A DNA stretch of 64,000 nucleotides from Gordonia sp. SID5947 (GCF_009862785.1 NZ_WWHU01000001.1:4947470-5011469); one strand, 5' to 3'; positions 16,861 to 27,117 are shown, counted from the stretch's first letter. Numbers and translations: made by a program. The notes: a model not told the origin generated them from the sequence alone.

Positions 16861-17475
16861 TCAGAGGGCCGACAGCACCGCGCTCGACTTCACCGGTTCG
16901 GAGAACATCGGATAGTCGAAACTGATCGCGTTGTCGTGCTCGGCCACCGAGGTGGCCGCGGTGCAGTCGGTCAGCGTGATCACGCGATAGCCGTTCTCGT
17001 AGCCCGATCGCATGGTGGATTCCACGCAGCAGTTGGTGAGAAAACCGCCCAGGATGATGGTGGTGATGCCCTTGCTGCGGAGGATGAAATCGAGGTTCGT
17101 GCTGGCGAAGGTGTCCAGGCCGCGCTTGCCCTCGATGACGATGTCGCCGTCGCCTGGGGTGAGATCGTCGACGATGGCTGCGCCCCAGGTGTTCTTGACG
17201 AACGCGTTCCCGTCGACGACACCCTTCAGGATTCCGTAGGGATGTCGCGTCAGTTCGCCGTAGCCCGCCGCGAACGTGATGGGCGCATGCATGATCGTCA
17301 CGCCTGCGGCCCTCGCCTTGTCCACCAGCGCGACGGTGTTGGCGAGCATCCCGGTCTTGTCCATCACCTCTGAGACGGCGTCGTGCAGTACGCCGCCGTC
17401 GCTGGTGAACTCGTTCTGGAATTCGATGAGGACGAGCGCGGTGGCGTCGGGGTCGAGGGTCAAGGTGTCGGCCAT
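16861..17475 (-). CDS. Isochorismatase-family cysteine hydrolase with Glu in place of the usual Asp
   Basis: A 204-residue protein from the ATG behind AAAGGGAG. The catalytic triad positions are Glu18 in LIEFQNEF (Asp in most relatives), Lys117 in IEGKRGLD and the nucleophile Cys150 in TNCCVEST. The Glu-containing LIEFQNEF form is, as I recall, a recognised subgroup, so activity is likely kept. The enzyme should hydrolyse an amide or related bond in a small molecule. Without pathway neighbours the substrate is unknown. The gene is divergent from malQ. Confidence 0.88.
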   Translation of the reverse strand: MADTLTLDPDATALVLIEFQNEFTSDGGVLHDAVSEVMDKTGMLANTVALVDKARAAGVTIMHAPITFAAGYGELTRHPYGILKGVVDGNAFVKNTWGAAIVDDLTPGDGDIVIEGKRGLDTFASTNLDFILRSKGITTIILGGFLTNCCVESTMRSGYENGYRVITLTDCTAATSVAEHDNAISFDYPMFSEPVKSSAVLSAL

Positions 17476-17606
17476 GGTCTCCCTTTCGAGGGCACGCGGG
17501 TGCCCACTGGATTCGGTGATGCGGATCACATTAGCGGAGCGACCTCGTCGGCGCCGGATGGCCGGGACGGCGCGCGGTTGTGACCGAATCCTGAGACGAT
17601 TCAGAT

Positions 17607-19753
17607 GTGACGACCGACGATCTGGCTCGCGGGCAGCTGGCCGGCCTCGCCCGGCGCGCCGGCGTGGCGACGAGCTACATCGGCTGGGACGAGCTCGCTC
17701 ACGACGTGAGTTCGGAGACGATCGTCGCGGTGCTGGGGTCGCTGGGTATCGCTGCGAGTTCGCACGAGGAGATCTCCGCGGCGCATGCCACGCTCGACGA
17801 CGAACCGTGGCGCGCGATGCTGCCGCCGGTGACGGTGTCCACCGAGGGCTCCGGATCGACCTTCGTCGTGCACGTCCCGCACTGGAACCCCGTGCATCTG
17901 TGGATCACCACCGAAGACGGTGCCACGGTCCACCCGGCCCAGCTCGATGTCTGGTCGGAACCGCGCCAGGTCGACGAGATACTCGTCGGGCGTGCGACAT
18001 TCGAGGTTCCACGCGACCTGCCGCCCGGCTATCACGTGCTCCACGCGCTGGATCCCGTCGCCGAGGCCACCGATGAACGTCCGCTCATCGTCACGCCGCG
18101 GCGATTGTCCACCACCGACAGGCTGACCGGACGCACACGGTGGGGGCTGGCGGTTCAGCTCTACTCGACACGATCTGCTCGATCATGGGGAGTCGGCGAC
18201 TTCGCCGACCTGGCCCAGATCTGTGAGATCGCCGCGAGCAGTTACGGCGCTGACTTCTTGCAGGTGAATCCACTGCATGCCGCACAACCGCACGCACCTG
18301 TCGAGGCCTCGCCCTACCTGCCGGTGACCCGCCGGTTCGTCAACCCGCTCTACATCCGGGTGACCGACGTCCCCGAGATGTCGGGGCTGGAGAAGACGAC
18401 CCGCAAGACGCTGCGCGCCCTGGAGCGGAACTTTTTCGACGACAATCTGAATCCTCGGAAGATCAAGCGCAACAAGTCGTTCCGGGCCAAGATGGCGATG
18501 CTCGAGGAGCTTCACCGAGTGCCACTGAACGCGGCCAGGGAAGCGGAGTACCGAGCCTTCCGAAAGCGCGAGGGGAGGGGCTGGGCAGCTTCGCGACCTG
18601 GTGCGCGCTGGCCGAGCGCTACGGGCCCGACGATCCGAAGTGGTCGGACCAGCTGCTCGACCCGGCCTTCGTGGCAGAGCAGCGTCGCCGTCTGGCGGAC
18701 CGGATCGAGTACTTCACGTGGCTCCAGTGGATCTGCGACCAGCAGATGTCCACCGCACAACATGCGGCACGCTCGGCAGGGATGGACATCGGGATCATCG
18801 CCGACCTCGCGGTCGGGGTGGCCCGGCACGGCGCCGACGTTTGGATGCTGGGCGACGTGCTGGCGCGCGGTGCCACGGTCGGTGCTCCGCCGGACGGTTT
18901 CAACCAGCAGGGCCAGGGATGGGATCAGCCGCCGTGGCATCCACGACGCCTGGCGGAGGCAGGCTACGTCCCCTACCGCGACATGCTCCGGACCGTGCTC
19001 CGCCATGCGGGAGGTCTGCGTGTCGATCACATCCTCGGACTCTTCCGGCTGTGGTGGATCCCGGATGGCAAGACTCCGGCCGACGGCACCTACGTCCATT
19101 ACGACCACGATGCGCTCATCGGCATCCTGGCGCTGGAGGCAGAGCGCGCCGACGCCGTCGTGATCGGTGAGGATCTCGGTGTGTTCGAGCGCCATGTCCA
19201 GGAAGCGCTGGCGCAGCGTGGGATTCTCGGGACATCGATTCTCTGGTTCGAACACGGCCCAGATGGTGCGATCCCGCCGGAACAGTATCGACAGCTCTGC
19301 CTGACCTCGGTGACCACACACGACCTGCCGCCGACCGTCGGCTATCTGGCAGGCGATCACATCGAATTGCGTTCGCGGCTGGGCCTCTTGGAGACCGGCG
19401 AACAAGCCGAGCGGGCGCGTGACGAGCGGGAGCGTGACGCCGTGCTGGCGATGGCACGGGCGCGCGGGCTGCTGCCCGAGGGCATCCCGCTGACGGATCA
19501 GCGCACGGTCGAGGCGCTCTATCGCCTCATCGCGGCCACACCGTCGGCATTGCTCGGTGTCGCGCTCGTCGACGCGGTGGGCGAACGGCGGATCCAGAAT
19601 CAGCCGGGCACCGGTGCCGCACAGTATCCGAACTGGCGCATCCCGCTCGCCGACGACGACGGCCGGGCGGTGCTGGTGGAGGATCTCGCCGGCAACGCTC
19701 GATTCGCGAGTCTCGTCGCGGCTCTGAACGGCGAAGGGGTAGGCGCCGGTTAG
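17607..19753 (+). pseudogene. malQ: 4-alpha-glucanotransferase (amylomaltase), split by one frameshift
   Basis: A GH77 enzyme that disproportionates maltodextrins in the cytosol. The N-terminal part reads through to the KREGRG residues near 18575. The rest continues one frame back with LGSFATWCALAERYGP. One missing G in the run at 18577-18580 restores a 715-residue protein of normal family length. The catalytic residues are all downstream and intact: the nucleophile in LRVDHILG, the acid/base in IGEDLGVFE, and the THDLPPT transition-state motif. The start is the GTG giving MTTDDLARG. I think the gene is functional and the gap is a base-calling error, but as written it is broken. Its stop overlaps the convergent MFS gene by four bases. 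Confidence 0.9.
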
Positions 19754-21024
19754 GTCGCCGCGGGCGCGTCGTCGGCGCGTGGTGACCGCCGCACGGCCAC
19801 CACCGTGAGCAGGAGCGCCAAGAGTGCCAGTACCGCGACCGCGATGTTGAACACCACGCCCGAGGTTCGCAATCCCCAGTGCGAGGCCGCGATGCCCTCA
19901 CCGACGATGGGGATGGAGATGGCGACGTAGGCGACCACGAAATACGTGGAGGTCACCTCCGCACGGCGGTCCCTGGGGCTCGCCGCGACGACGGCGGCCA
20001 GGCCCTTGCTGAACGAGAGTCCCTGCCCGACACCGCAGACCACGGCGCCGACGACGAGTGTGGTGAGGGAGGCGGCGAGGAGCCCGACGATCAGGATCAC
20101 GGTTCCGGCGACCAGGATCGCGCAGCCGACGACCAGCGCACGTTCGGTGGGATAGCCACGTCCGACGATCTGGGTGACCGCCGACGACAGGAAGAGCACC
20201 GCCACGACGACGCCGGCGACCGCATGGCTGTCGATACCGAGGATGTGCGAGATGAACGACGGCGTCACGCCGGTGAATGTGCCCATCACGGCGAAGCCCG
20301 CGAAGGCGGCGATCGCGGCGCGGACGAACACGCCACGAACCTCCGATGGCACCGACAGCCGTTGCACCGAGAGCCGCGCCCCCGATCTGACCTCGACCGG
20401 CTCGGCGATCAGCCAGATCCCCACCAGGACCGGCGTGAGGAGAACCAAGTCGACGGCGAAGGGGAGATGCAGCGGTGCGGGCGCGAACTGGGCGAGCAGA
20501 CCTGCCAGCAGCGGTCCGAGCCCCAGGCCGCCGATGTTCGCGGCGGTGGCGATCGCCGGCGCACGCTGACGCCATCCATCGGGGGCCAGCTCGATGACGG
20601 CAGCGGTCGCGGCGCCGGCGTAGATGCCCGCGGAGAGTCCGGACAGGACACGTCCGATCATCAGCTGCCAGACCGGGCCCGCGGTGATGAAGACGACCGC
20701 GCTCGCCACCGAGAACGCCGCACCGGCGAGCAACAGCGGCCGGCGGCCGATCACGTCGGACCAGCGACCGAACACGATCAGCGCGGCGATCACGCCCGCC
20801 GCGTAGATCGCGAAGATGACGGTCGTGGTGGCCACCCCGAAGCCGAGTTCATCGGAGTAGATGGCGTAGAGGGGTGTCGGCAAGGTGGTGCCGAGCATGA
20901 CCACGGCGAATGCGGCGACCGCCGACACGAATGCCCTCGGGCTCGCGGCGTTCGGCGGTCCCTCGCCGGCCGGACTCGGGTGTTGTTGCGGCATACCCTT
21001 GTCCAGCATCGGCACGCCGGTCAC
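19750..21024 (-). CDS. MFS transporter (12 helices, drug or metabolite exporter)
   Basis: A 424-residue protein with twelve hydrophobic segments. Motif A is FGRWSDVIGRRPLLLAG and the motif C-like stretch GAATAAVIELAP follows helix 4. Helix 1 contains GTTLPTPLYAIY, a feature of a common actinobacterial exporter group annotated only as MFS transporter. It follows the globin gene on the same strand after 41 bp, so the two may be co-expressed. No substrate can be inferred. Confidence 0.88.
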   Translation of the reverse strand: MTGVPMLDKGMPQQHPSPAGEGPPNAASPRAFVSAVAAFAVVMLGTTLPTPLYAIYSDELGFGVATTTVIFAIYAAGVIAALIVFGRWSDVIGRRPLLLAGAAFSVASAVVFITAGPVWQLMIGRVLSGLSAGIYAGAATAAVIELAPDGWRQRAPAIATAANIGGLGLGPLLAGLLAQFAPAPLHLPFAVDLVLLTPVLVGIWLIAEPVEVRSGARLSVQRLSVPSEVRGVFVRAAIAAFAGFAVMGTFTGVTPSFISHILGIDSHAVAGVVVAVLFLSSAVTQIVGRGYPTERALVVGCAILVAGTVILIVGLLAASLTTLVVGAVVCGVGQGLSFSKGLAAVVAASPRDRRAEVTSTYFVVAYVAISIPIVGEGIAASHWGLRTSGVVFNIAVAVLALLALLLTVVAVRRSPRADDAPAAT

Positions 21025-21065
21025 TATTCCCCGTCGCTCAGGTGTTCACCGCGGGGCCGCGAGCG

Positions 21066-21491
21066 TCATGCGGCGCCGGACGCGGTTTGGTCCTCGGCCG
21101 GATAGCCGGCGAGCATCAACGATGCGACAGCGGTGAGTGCCTCGCTCCACCCCTCGGTCATCTCAACGGTCCACCGATCACCTCCGATCTCGGCCATCGC
21201 GGCGATCATGCATTCGGCGACGGCGGCGTACATCGGTTCGGTCACGCCCATGCCGGCGTGGCGCCGTCCCAGCGCGCCGAGGTTCGCCGACAACCACGCC
21301 GTGTCGTCGAGGTGATCGACGACGGAGATGATCGCCGTACGCAACATGGCCGCCTGCTGCCGCGTCTCCCGGCTGAACATCGGTTCCACCTCCGGATATC
21401 GGGTGAAGAGGATGTCGTAGAAGCGGACGGTGAGCCCGTCGTCGGGAAGATCGACGAGCGAGAGGCTGTGCTCGAGAAGTGTCTTGTCCAT
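21066..21491 (-). CDS. Single-domain bacterial haemoglobin (globin)
   Basis: A 141-residue protein with the globin domain found at the N-terminus of flavohaemoglobins but no reductase domain, as in Vitreoscilla haemoglobin. Visible points are the CD-corner Phe in RYPEVEPMF, the distal Gln in RETRQQAAML, and the proximal His in GRRHAGMGV. Likely roles are oxygen delivery or nitric oxide dioxygenation with a separate reductase. The methionine giving MDKTLLEHS was chosen; another lies two codons upstream. No strong ribosome site is seen for either. The nitrite operon elsewhere in the window is a possible NO source, but the link is only inferred. Confidence 0.9.
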   Translation of the reverse strand: MDKTLLEHSLSLVDLPDDGLTVRFYDILFTRYPEVEPMFSRETRQQAAMLRTAIISVVDHLDDTAWLSANLGALGRRHAGMGVTEPMYAAVAECMIAAMAEIGGDRWTVEMTEGWSEALTAVASLMLAGYPAEDQTASGAA

Positions 21492-21716
21492 GCACATTGA
21501 TGGTGGGGAGCGGGCGTTACCGGGCAATTACCGAGACGACAAAGGTGGTTGCCGAGGCGGTAACCGAAATCTCACAGGACGATCGGCGAGCGGTGAGGAG
21601 CGGTGACGGGCGGGATGGCGACGAAGTCTGGTCACGCGGCGCGCAGGCGGTTACTGTGTCTCGCGTAACAGCAATTCTGGGGACGCCAGACCTCGGACGT
21701 CACACGGGAGCGGGAC

Positions 21717-23195
21717 ATGCGGCCAGACCATGAGGTGGTGATCGTCGGTGCGGGGTTCGGTGGGATGGGCGCGGCGATCGAGTTGAAACGCCTCGGCATC
21801 GATGACATCGCCATCCTCGAGCGGGAAGACGACCTCGGTGGGACATGGCATGTCAACCATTACCCGGGTCTGTCGGTCGACATCGCATCGGTGACCTATT
21901 CGTACTCATTCGAGCCCAATCCGTACTGGTCACGACTTTTCGCGCCGGGAGCCGAGCTCAAGCGCTACGCCGACCATGTCGCCGACAGATATGACCTCAA
22001 GCGGCACATGGAGTTCGGCACACTCGTCGCCAGGGCGGAATGGGATGACTCGCAGCAGTTCTGGCGGGTCACCACCGACGAAGGCGTGCGCACCTGCCGT
22101 CATCTCGTCACCGCGACCGGGTTTCTCTCGCAGCCGCACACGCCGGATTTTCCGGGTATCGATTCGTTCGGTGGCCGGATCATTCACACCGCGGCCTGGG
22201 AGGACGACCACGATTTCACCGGTGAGCGCGCCGCGATCATCGGCACCGGGGCGACCGCTGTGCAGCTCGTCCCGGAGATCGCCGATGCCGCGGAAGAATT
22301 GACGGTCTTCCAGCGGACGCCGATCTGGGTGGTGCCCAAGCTGGATTTCGCGATCCCGCATGTGGTGCAGAAGATGTTCGCCATGGTGCCGTTCACGCAG
22401 CGGGTCGCTCGGGTTGTCAACACCTCCTTGCTCGAGGCGTTGATGGTGTTCGGTGTGTTGCACTTCAAGCAGGCGAAACCCGGCAATCGTCTGGCCGCCC
22501 TCGTGGCCAAAGCGCACCTGCGCGCTCAGGTGCGCGATCGCGCGACCCGGCGGTCACTGACGCCCTCATACGATTTCGGCTGTAAGCGGCCGACCTTCTC
22601 CAACACCTACCTCCGCGCGTTCAACAGGTCGAACGTCTCGTTGCAGACGCAGTCGATCGTGCGGGTCGAACCCGACGGGATCGTCACGGCCGACGGCGAG
22701 AAGGTTCTTGTCGACACGCTCGTGCTCGCGACCGGTTTCGATCTGTGGGACGTCAACTTCCCGGCGTTCCAGATCGTCGGCAGGGGCGGCCGCGACCTCG
22801 GGAAGTGGTGGCGCGAGAACCGTTTTCAGGCCTACGAGGGGATCACGATGCCCTCGTTCCCGAACCTGTTGTCGCTCAACAGCCCGTATTCGTACAGCGG
22901 TTTGTCGTACTTCACGACCATCGAGGGCCAGATGAAGCACATGCGTCGTCTCTTCGGTGAGTTGCAGCGTCAGGGCCGAACGACCTTCGAGGTCACCGAC
23001 GAGGCGAACGACCGGTTTCTGGCGGAGGTCACCGACCATCTGCAGTCGTCGGTGTTCTACAACGGCGACTGTGCCTCCGCGCGGAGTTACTACTTCAACC
23101 AGCACGGCGAGGCGGCGCTCCTGCGACCCAACTCGACCCTCGCCACCCTGCGGCAGATGGAGCGCTTCCCGCTTGATGCCTACCGTTTCCGCTGA
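21717..23195 (+). CDS. Flavin-binding monooxygenase (Baeyer-Villiger type)
   Basis: A 492-residue class B flavoprotein monooxygenase. The FAD Rossmann loop GAGFGG is at 11-16, the Baeyer-Villiger fingerprint [13 protein letters not shown] lies near 150-162, and the NADPH loop GTGATAVQ follows. The last fingerprint position is Asp in place of Pro or other residues, within family variation. It should insert one oxygen atom next to a ketone, or oxidise a soft heteroatom, at NADPH cost. The gene is 31 bp upstream of a zinc alcohol dehydrogenase on the same strand; together they could oxidise an alcohol to a ketone and then to an ester. Confidence 0.92.
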   Translation: MRPDHEVVIVGAGFGGMGAAIELKRLGIDDIAILEREDDLGGTWHVNHYPGLSVDIASVTYSYSFEPNPYWSRLFAPGAELKRYADHVADRYDLKRHMEFGTLVARAEWDDSQQFWRVTTDEGVRTCRHLVTATGFLSQPHTPDFPGIDSFGGRIIHTAAWEDDHDFTGERAAIIGTGATAVQLVPEIADAAEELTVFQRTPIWVVPKLDFAIPHVVQKMFAMVPFTQRVARVVNTSLLEALMVFGVLHFKQAKPGNRLAALVAKAHLRAQVRDRATRRSLTPSYDFGCKRPTFSNTYLRAFNRSNVSLQTQSIVRVEPDGIVTADGEKVLVDTLVLATGFDLWDVNFPAFQIVGRGGRDLGKWWRENRFQAYEGITMPSFPNLLSLNSPYSYSGLSYFTTIEGQMKHMRRLFGELQRQGRTTFEVTDEANDRFLAEVTDHLQSSVFYNGDCASARSYYFNQHGEAALLRPNSTLATLRQMERFPLDAYRFR

Positions 23196-23226
23196 TCATC
23201 GGCCCATCTCGTCCTATTCTGGCAAC

Positions 23227-24255
23227 ATGCGCGCGTGGGCGGTGACTCGACCGGGACCGATCGACGGACACCCGCTGCGATACGTGGAGAAGCCGACGCC
23301 GCGGCCGACCGCCGACGACCTCGTGGTCCGCGTGCTCGCATGCGGGGTCTGCCGCACCGATCTGCATGTCGCCGAAGGTGATCTGCCGATCCGTCGAGAC
23401 CAGATCACGCCCGGTCACGAAGTGGTCGGAGAAGTCGTCGCACTCGGAGCGGATGCCGACGGCTTCGTGGTCGGCGACCGCGTGGGAGTGGCGTGGCTCC
23501 GCAGCACCGACGGGACGTGTGCGTACTGTCTGCGCGGGGCCGAGAACTTGTGTCCGGCCTCGTCGTACACCGGCTGGGACGTCGATGGAGGTTATGCGGA
23601 GTACACGACGGTGCCTGCGGGGTTCGCCTACCGGATCCCGGACGATCTCGACAGCGTCGCGGCGGCGCCGCTGCTGTGTGCGGGGATCATCGGCTATCGG
23701 GCGCTGAAACGGGCCGGCGCGATCTGCGGGACCGACGACCCCGCGGTCACGGTGCCGCCGAGACTCGGCCTCTACGGTTTCGGTGCGAGCGCCCATCTGT
23801 GCGCCCAGCTCGCCATCGCCCTCGGTGCACGTGTACACGTCATGACGCGGGGCTCGCGTGCGCGTGAACTCGCGCTCTCGCTCGGTGCGTCCTCGGCCGG
23901 TGATGCCACCGACAGCCCACCCGAGCCGCTGGATGCGGCGATCACCTTCGCGCCGGTCGGCGAATTGGTGCCGGTCGCGATGCGCGCGCTCGATCGGGGC
24001 GGGGTGCTCGCCATCGCCGGCATCCATCTCTCCGCCGTACCGTCCCTCGACTATCAGCGGGAATTGTTCTACGAGAAGGAGATCCGGTCCGTGACGGCGA
24101 ACACCCGCGCCGACGGCCGCGAATTCCTGCGCCTGGCCGCACGCCATGGCGTCACCGCCACCACCCACCGGTACCCACTGTCGGACGCCGACCATGCGCT
24201 GCGCGACCTCAAGGCGGGGCGATTCGACGGCGCAGCGGTGCTGGTGCCCGACTGA
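23227..24255 (+). CDS. Zinc-dependent alcohol dehydrogenase missing one structural-zinc cysteine
   Basis: This is a 342-residue medium-chain dehydrogenase. Catalytic zinc ligands are Cys in [10 protein letters not shown] and His/Glu in [10 protein letters not shown]. The structural zinc lobe normally has four cysteines; here the first is Asp (STDGTCAYC, then ENLC), leaving three. Asp can sometimes replace Cys as ligand. The NAD motif [10 protein letters not shown] is the AdhA-like form that lacks the standard GxGxxG. The ATG at 23227 lies 31 bp after the monooxygenase stop, so the two are probably one transcript. Confidence 0.9.
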   Translation: MRAWAVTRPGPIDGHPLRYVEKPTPRPTADDLVVRVLACGVCRTDLHVAEGDLPIRRDQITPGHEVVGEVVALGADADGFVVGDRVGVAWLRSTDGTCAYCLRGAENLCPASSYTGWDVDGGYAEYTTVPAGFAYRIPDDLDSVAAAPLLCAGIIGYRALKRAGAICGTDDPAVTVPPRLGLYGFGASAHLCAQLAIALGARVHVMTRGSRARELALSLGASSAGDATDSPPEPLDAAITFAPVGELVPVAMRALDRGGVLAIAGIHLSAVPSLDYQRELFYEKEIRSVTANTRADGREFLRLAARHGVTATTHRYPLSDADHALRDLKAGRFDGAAVLVPD

Positions 24256-24271
24256 GGATGCGGTGGTGCGC

Positions 24272-25102
24272 TCACACGGGTTCGAGGAGCTCCGGTCCGT
24301 TGTTGGCGACCCGATTGACCAGCGGCGCGACCTCGCGGATGTCGATGGCATCCGCGACAGCCTCGGCCGGCGGTGAGAAGAGTTCCCGCGGTGCGGTGTG
24401 ATCGGGATCGAGCCACTCTTCCCACTGGGCGTACGGCATGATCAGCGGCATCCGATCGTGCACGTCGCGGAGCTGACCGACCGCGTCGGTGGTGAGGATC
24501 GAACAGCTCAGGAGCGGTGCCTCGTCTTTCGGCGCATCCTTGGCATGCCACACCGACCACAGGCCGGCCATGAACAGTCGAGTGCCATCGACCGGGGACA
24601 TGAAGAACGGCACCTTCGTCGGCTTGCCCTTGGCGTCGGGCGGTCCCTTCTTCCACTCGTACCAGCCGTCCATCGGAACCAGACAGCGTTTGGACTTCAC
24701 CGATGAGCGGAACGAACTCTTCTCCGCCGCGCTCTCCGCGCGCGCGTTGAACAGGAGCGGTCCCTTGCCGATCTCCTTTGCCCAGGGCGGCACCAGGCCC
24801 CAGCGCATCGCGCGGATGCGGAGGGCGGGGTCGTCGTCGGGGTGATCGGGGGAGTGACGTCTGACCACGGTCATCACGGTGGTCGTCGGGGCCACGTTGT
24901 AGTTCGGTCCGGGAATCCGTCGCGCTGCCGTGTCGGGCTCGGCGTCGGCAGTCGCCGCGGCGGCAGCCGGCTCGGCCGTGGACGAATCCTCGGCACCGCC
25001 GGAGCCCGAAGCGGGGTCGAGCGGCACCGGTACCTCGTTGATGGCGTCGATCTCCGCCGCGAGCTTCGCCGGGTCGGTGGTCACCGCATAACGTCCGCAC
25101 AT
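24272..25102 (-). CDS. SOS response-associated peptidase (SRAP/HMCES/YedK)
   Basis: A 276-residue SRAP protein. After removal of Met1, Cys2 becomes the N-terminal residue that cross-links abasic sites in single-stranded DNA and shields them. NARAES carries the active-site Asn and Glu, and HDRMPLIM the His. Residues about 30-65 form an Ala/Pro/Asp-rich low-complexity insertion not usual in YedK, probably a surface loop. This matches M. tuberculosis Rv3226c by position and starts the conserved block. It follows ybaK on the same strand after 46 bp. Confidence 0.93.
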   Translation of the reverse strand: MCGRYAVTTDPAKLAAEIDAINEVPVPLDPASGSGGAEDSSTAEPAAAAATADAEPDTAARRIPGPNYNVAPTTTVMTVVRRHSPDHPDDDPALRIRAMRWGLVPPWAKEIGKGPLLFNARAESAAEKSSFRSSVKSKRCLVPMDGWYEWKKGPPDAKGKPTKVPFFMSPVDGTRLFMAGLWSVWHAKDAPKDEAPLLSCSILTTDAVGQLRDVHDRMPLIMPYAQWEEWLDPDHTAPRELFSPPAEAVADAIDIREVAPLVNRVANNGPELLEPV

Positions 25103-25148
25103 GCGTCCATGCTGTCACGGCGGTCCGACGATCTCTTGCCTGAGCGCC

Positions 25149-25646
25149 TCAGATGGCGACGTCGGCCACCACCGCCCGGGTGACAGAGATCAGGTCGGCC
25201 GGCGCCAGCGACACCTCCAGGCCCCGTCGCCCGGCGCTACAGAAGACCTCGGGCCAGTCGAGCGCTGTTCGGTCCACGACGGTTGGCAGGGCGGACCGCT
25301 GTCCGATCGGCGACACACCACCGAGGACATAGCCGGTCGAGCGGGTCACCGACCGCTCGTCGGCCATCCGTGCCTTCGTCCCGCCGGAGGTCGCCTCCGA
25401 GAGCGCGGCGGCGGCCGCTTTGAGTGACAGGCGACGCGGTACCGGGACGATTGCCACGGCGAGTGTTCCTCCGACGTCGATGACAAGGGTCTTGAAGACC
25501 TGTCCCGCGTGGATACCCAGGGTGTCCGCGAGCGCGGCGACGGCTTCGTCACCATAGGACTCGCTGCGTGGATCGTGGGGGTACCGGTGGACCGTGTGGG
25601 CAATGCCCGCCCGTTCGAGTGCGGTCACCGCGGGCGTCGCGGCCAT
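25149..25646 (-). CDS. Cys-tRNA(Pro)/Cys-tRNA(Cys) deacylase, YbaK/EbsC family
   Basis: A 165-residue editing-domain protein that clears mischarged Cys-tRNA(Pro) in trans. The motif VFKTLVIDVGG carries the conserved lysine, and GGVSPIGQRSALPTVVD holds the GxxxP-type substrate loop. The start is the ATG after the strong CAAGGAGGCGAG site. It is divergent from sigH. In mycobacteria a split homologue (Rv3224A/B) lies at the same place, and here the gene is intact. Confidence 0.92.
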   Translation of the reverse strand: MAATPAVTALERAGIAHTVHRYPHDPRSESYGDEAVAALADTLGIHAGQVFKTLVIDVGGTLAVAIVPVPRRLSLKAAAAALSEATSGGTKARMADERSVTRSTGYVLGGVSPIGQRSALPTVVDRTALDWPEVFCSAGRRGLEVSLAPADLISVTRAVVADVAI

Positions 25647-25692
25647 CGGCTCGCCTCCTTGCTTGTCGGAACCGGAAGGCACCGGTCACCGT

Positions 25693-25718
25693 GGAACATT
25701 TGTCGAGGTTCGTCTGTT
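25693..25718 (+). promoter_or_regulatory. SigH/SigR-type promoter of sigH
   Basis: GGAAC at 25693-25697, an 18-base spacer and GTT at 25716-25718 fit the SigH/SigR consensus GGAAT-N18-GTT closely. Transcription would start near 25726, upstream of both possible sigma starts and of the small frame at 25740. This gives positive self-control under thiol stress, as known for sigH in mycobacteria and sigR in Streptomyces. Confidence 0.8.
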
Positions 25719-25739
25719 GACTGGGTTGGCGATGAGGCC

Positions 25740-25805
25740 ATGAGCCGTTTCGTCGCCGTGACCGGTACAACGCCCACGACTCCGAAGGAAGGTCGATCAG
25801 CCTGA
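25740..25805 (+). CDS. Possible 21-codon leader peptide coupled to the long sigH start
   Basis: An ATG about 15 bases after the predicted SigH-dependent start opens a 21-residue frame ([20 protein letters not shown] plus Ala). Its TGA overlaps the ATG of the long sigma frame as TGATG, which permits translational coupling. No family match is expected at this size. The alternative is that the frame is chance and the ATG at 25805 is used through the GAAGGAAGG site at 25784-25792. Confidence 0.35.
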   Translation: MSRFVAVTGTTPTTPKEGRSA

Positions 25806-25996
25806 TGACCACCGGCTTGCTCGCACCCACTCCAGCGGTTCACGACAGGTTCTCCGAGGCCGTGGACCCGCGCGGCCTCGCGGCCGCGACGGCATCGGTA
25901 AGCTTGACCGACAGCGGCAAGACCGCGTCGGCGCGCCGCAGGGCTGCGCCGGCCGTGGATGTCCTTTCCGCGCATGCCGTCACCGAAGGGATCGTA

Positions 25997-26727
25997 GTGG
26001 TCGAACCCGATTCACCAGATCAGTCGCCTCAGGACATCGACCAGCAGGAGTCGACCCCGGCGAAGGCGTCCGACGCGTCGTCGAAGTCCGCCGGTGCCGG
26101 GTCGCAGGCCCCCGCCGGGCCGATCCTGGTGAGTCGCCCGCGGCCATCACCGAGCGCTTCGAACGCGACGCGTTGCCGCTGCTCGATCAGATGTACGGCG
26201 CGGCCCTGCGGATGACGCGCAACCCGGCCGACGCCGAGGATCTCGTGCAGGAGACGTATGTCAAGGCGTTCTCCGCCTTCTCCTCGTTCCGCGAGGGCAC
26301 CAACCTGAAGGCCTGGCTGTACCGGATCCTCACCAACACCTACATCAACGGTTACCGGAAGAAGCAGCGGCAGCCGGCGCAGTATCCGACCGACGAGATC
26401 ACCGATTGGCAACTCGCGGCCACTGCCGAACACACCTCGACCGGCTTGCGGTCGGCCGAGATAGAGGCCCTCGATGCCCTCCCGGACGACGACATCAAGG
26501 CGGCCCTGCAGGAATTGCCCGAGGACTTCCGCATGGCGGTGTACTACGCCGATGTGGAGGGTCTGCCGTACAAGGAGATCGCCGAGATCATGGACACCCC
26601 GATCGGCACCGTCATGTCGCGTTTGCATCGCGGCCGCCGTCAACTGCGCGAACTGCTCGCCGACGTGGCTCGCGAGCGTGGGTTCAACCGGTCCGCCCAG
26701 ACCTCGGAGAGCGGAGCGGCGCGATGA
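25997..26727 (+). CDS. sigH: RNA polymerase sigma factor SigH (SigR type), N-terminal part frameshifted
   Basis: An ECF sigma factor for the thiol-oxidative and heat stress response, held by RshA. Region 2 ([17 protein letters not shown]) and region 4 ([26 protein letters not shown]) are almost identical to mycobacterial SigH. The core frame has no usable start upstream of ERFERDALP. The N-terminus lies one frame away and joins after adding one G to the run at 26117-26119. With this, GTG 25997 (ribosome site GAAGGGA) gives about 243 residues, and ATG 25805 gives a 307-residue long form. The stop overlaps the rshA start (ATGA). A constitutive short form and a stress-induced long form is the arrangement known for sigma-R and sigma-R-prime of Streptomyces coelicolor. 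Confidence 0.88.
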
Positions 26728-27050
26728 GCGGCACGTATCGTCCTGAGGAGCCGCAGTCGGCTTCCGACGACATCGATCCGGAATTCCTGCAGCTCGACTG
26801 TTCGGCGGTGATCGCCGATGTGTGGTTGCTGCTCGACAACGAGTGCGACTCGGACGCCCGTTCGCGTCTCCAGGGCCACCTCGACAGCTGCCCGTCGTGC
26901 TTCGCCCACTACGGCATCGAGCAGCAACTCAAGACCCTGATCAACCGCAAATGCGGTGGCGATCACGCGCCCGAGGGGTTGCGTGACCGCTTGCGGGTCG
27001 AGATCCGCAAAACCGTCATCGTCCGGGAGACCGGCGGCTCGGTCGACTGA
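26724..27050 (+). CDS. rshA: Anti-sigma factor RshA (RsrA family, zinc-binding)
   Basis: A 108-residue redox-sensing anti-sigma factor. The ZAS signature HxxxCxxC is His52, Cys56, Cys59 (HLDSCPSC), with further cysteines at 26 and 41 that can join the zinc site or disulfide switch. In the reduced, zinc-bound state it masks SigH; oxidation forms a disulfide, releases zinc and frees the sigma factor. The ATGA overlap with sigH ensures matched amounts. The C-terminal tail [14 protein letters not shown] is unlike the core and probably unstructured. Confidence 0.93.
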   Translation: MSGTYRPEEPQSASDDIDPEFLQLDCSAVIADVWLLLDNECDSDARSRLQGHLDSCPSCFAHYGIEQQLKTLINRKCGGDHAPEGLRDRLRVEIRKTVIVRETGGSVD

Positions 27051-27051
27051 C

Positions 27052-27093
27052 GTCTCGCGTCACCGAGAAACGGTCTCGCGCCACCGAGAAACG
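27052..27093. repeat. 21-bp tandem repeat after rshA
   Basis: GTCTCGCG(T/C)CACCGAGAAACG occurs at 27052-27072 and 27073-27093 with a single difference. A third partial AGAAACG appears at 27111-27117, directly before the large inverted repeat. The first unit starts two bases after the rshA stop. Confidence 0.75.
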
Positions 27094-27117
27094 TCGGCGC
27101 CGGCCCCCCCAGAAACG

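Noticed and set aside
25689-25695. Second SigH-like promoter starting at GGAAC near 25670
   Set aside because: The spacer of 18 leads to GTG and not GTT. The neighbouring site at 25693-25718 fits fully.
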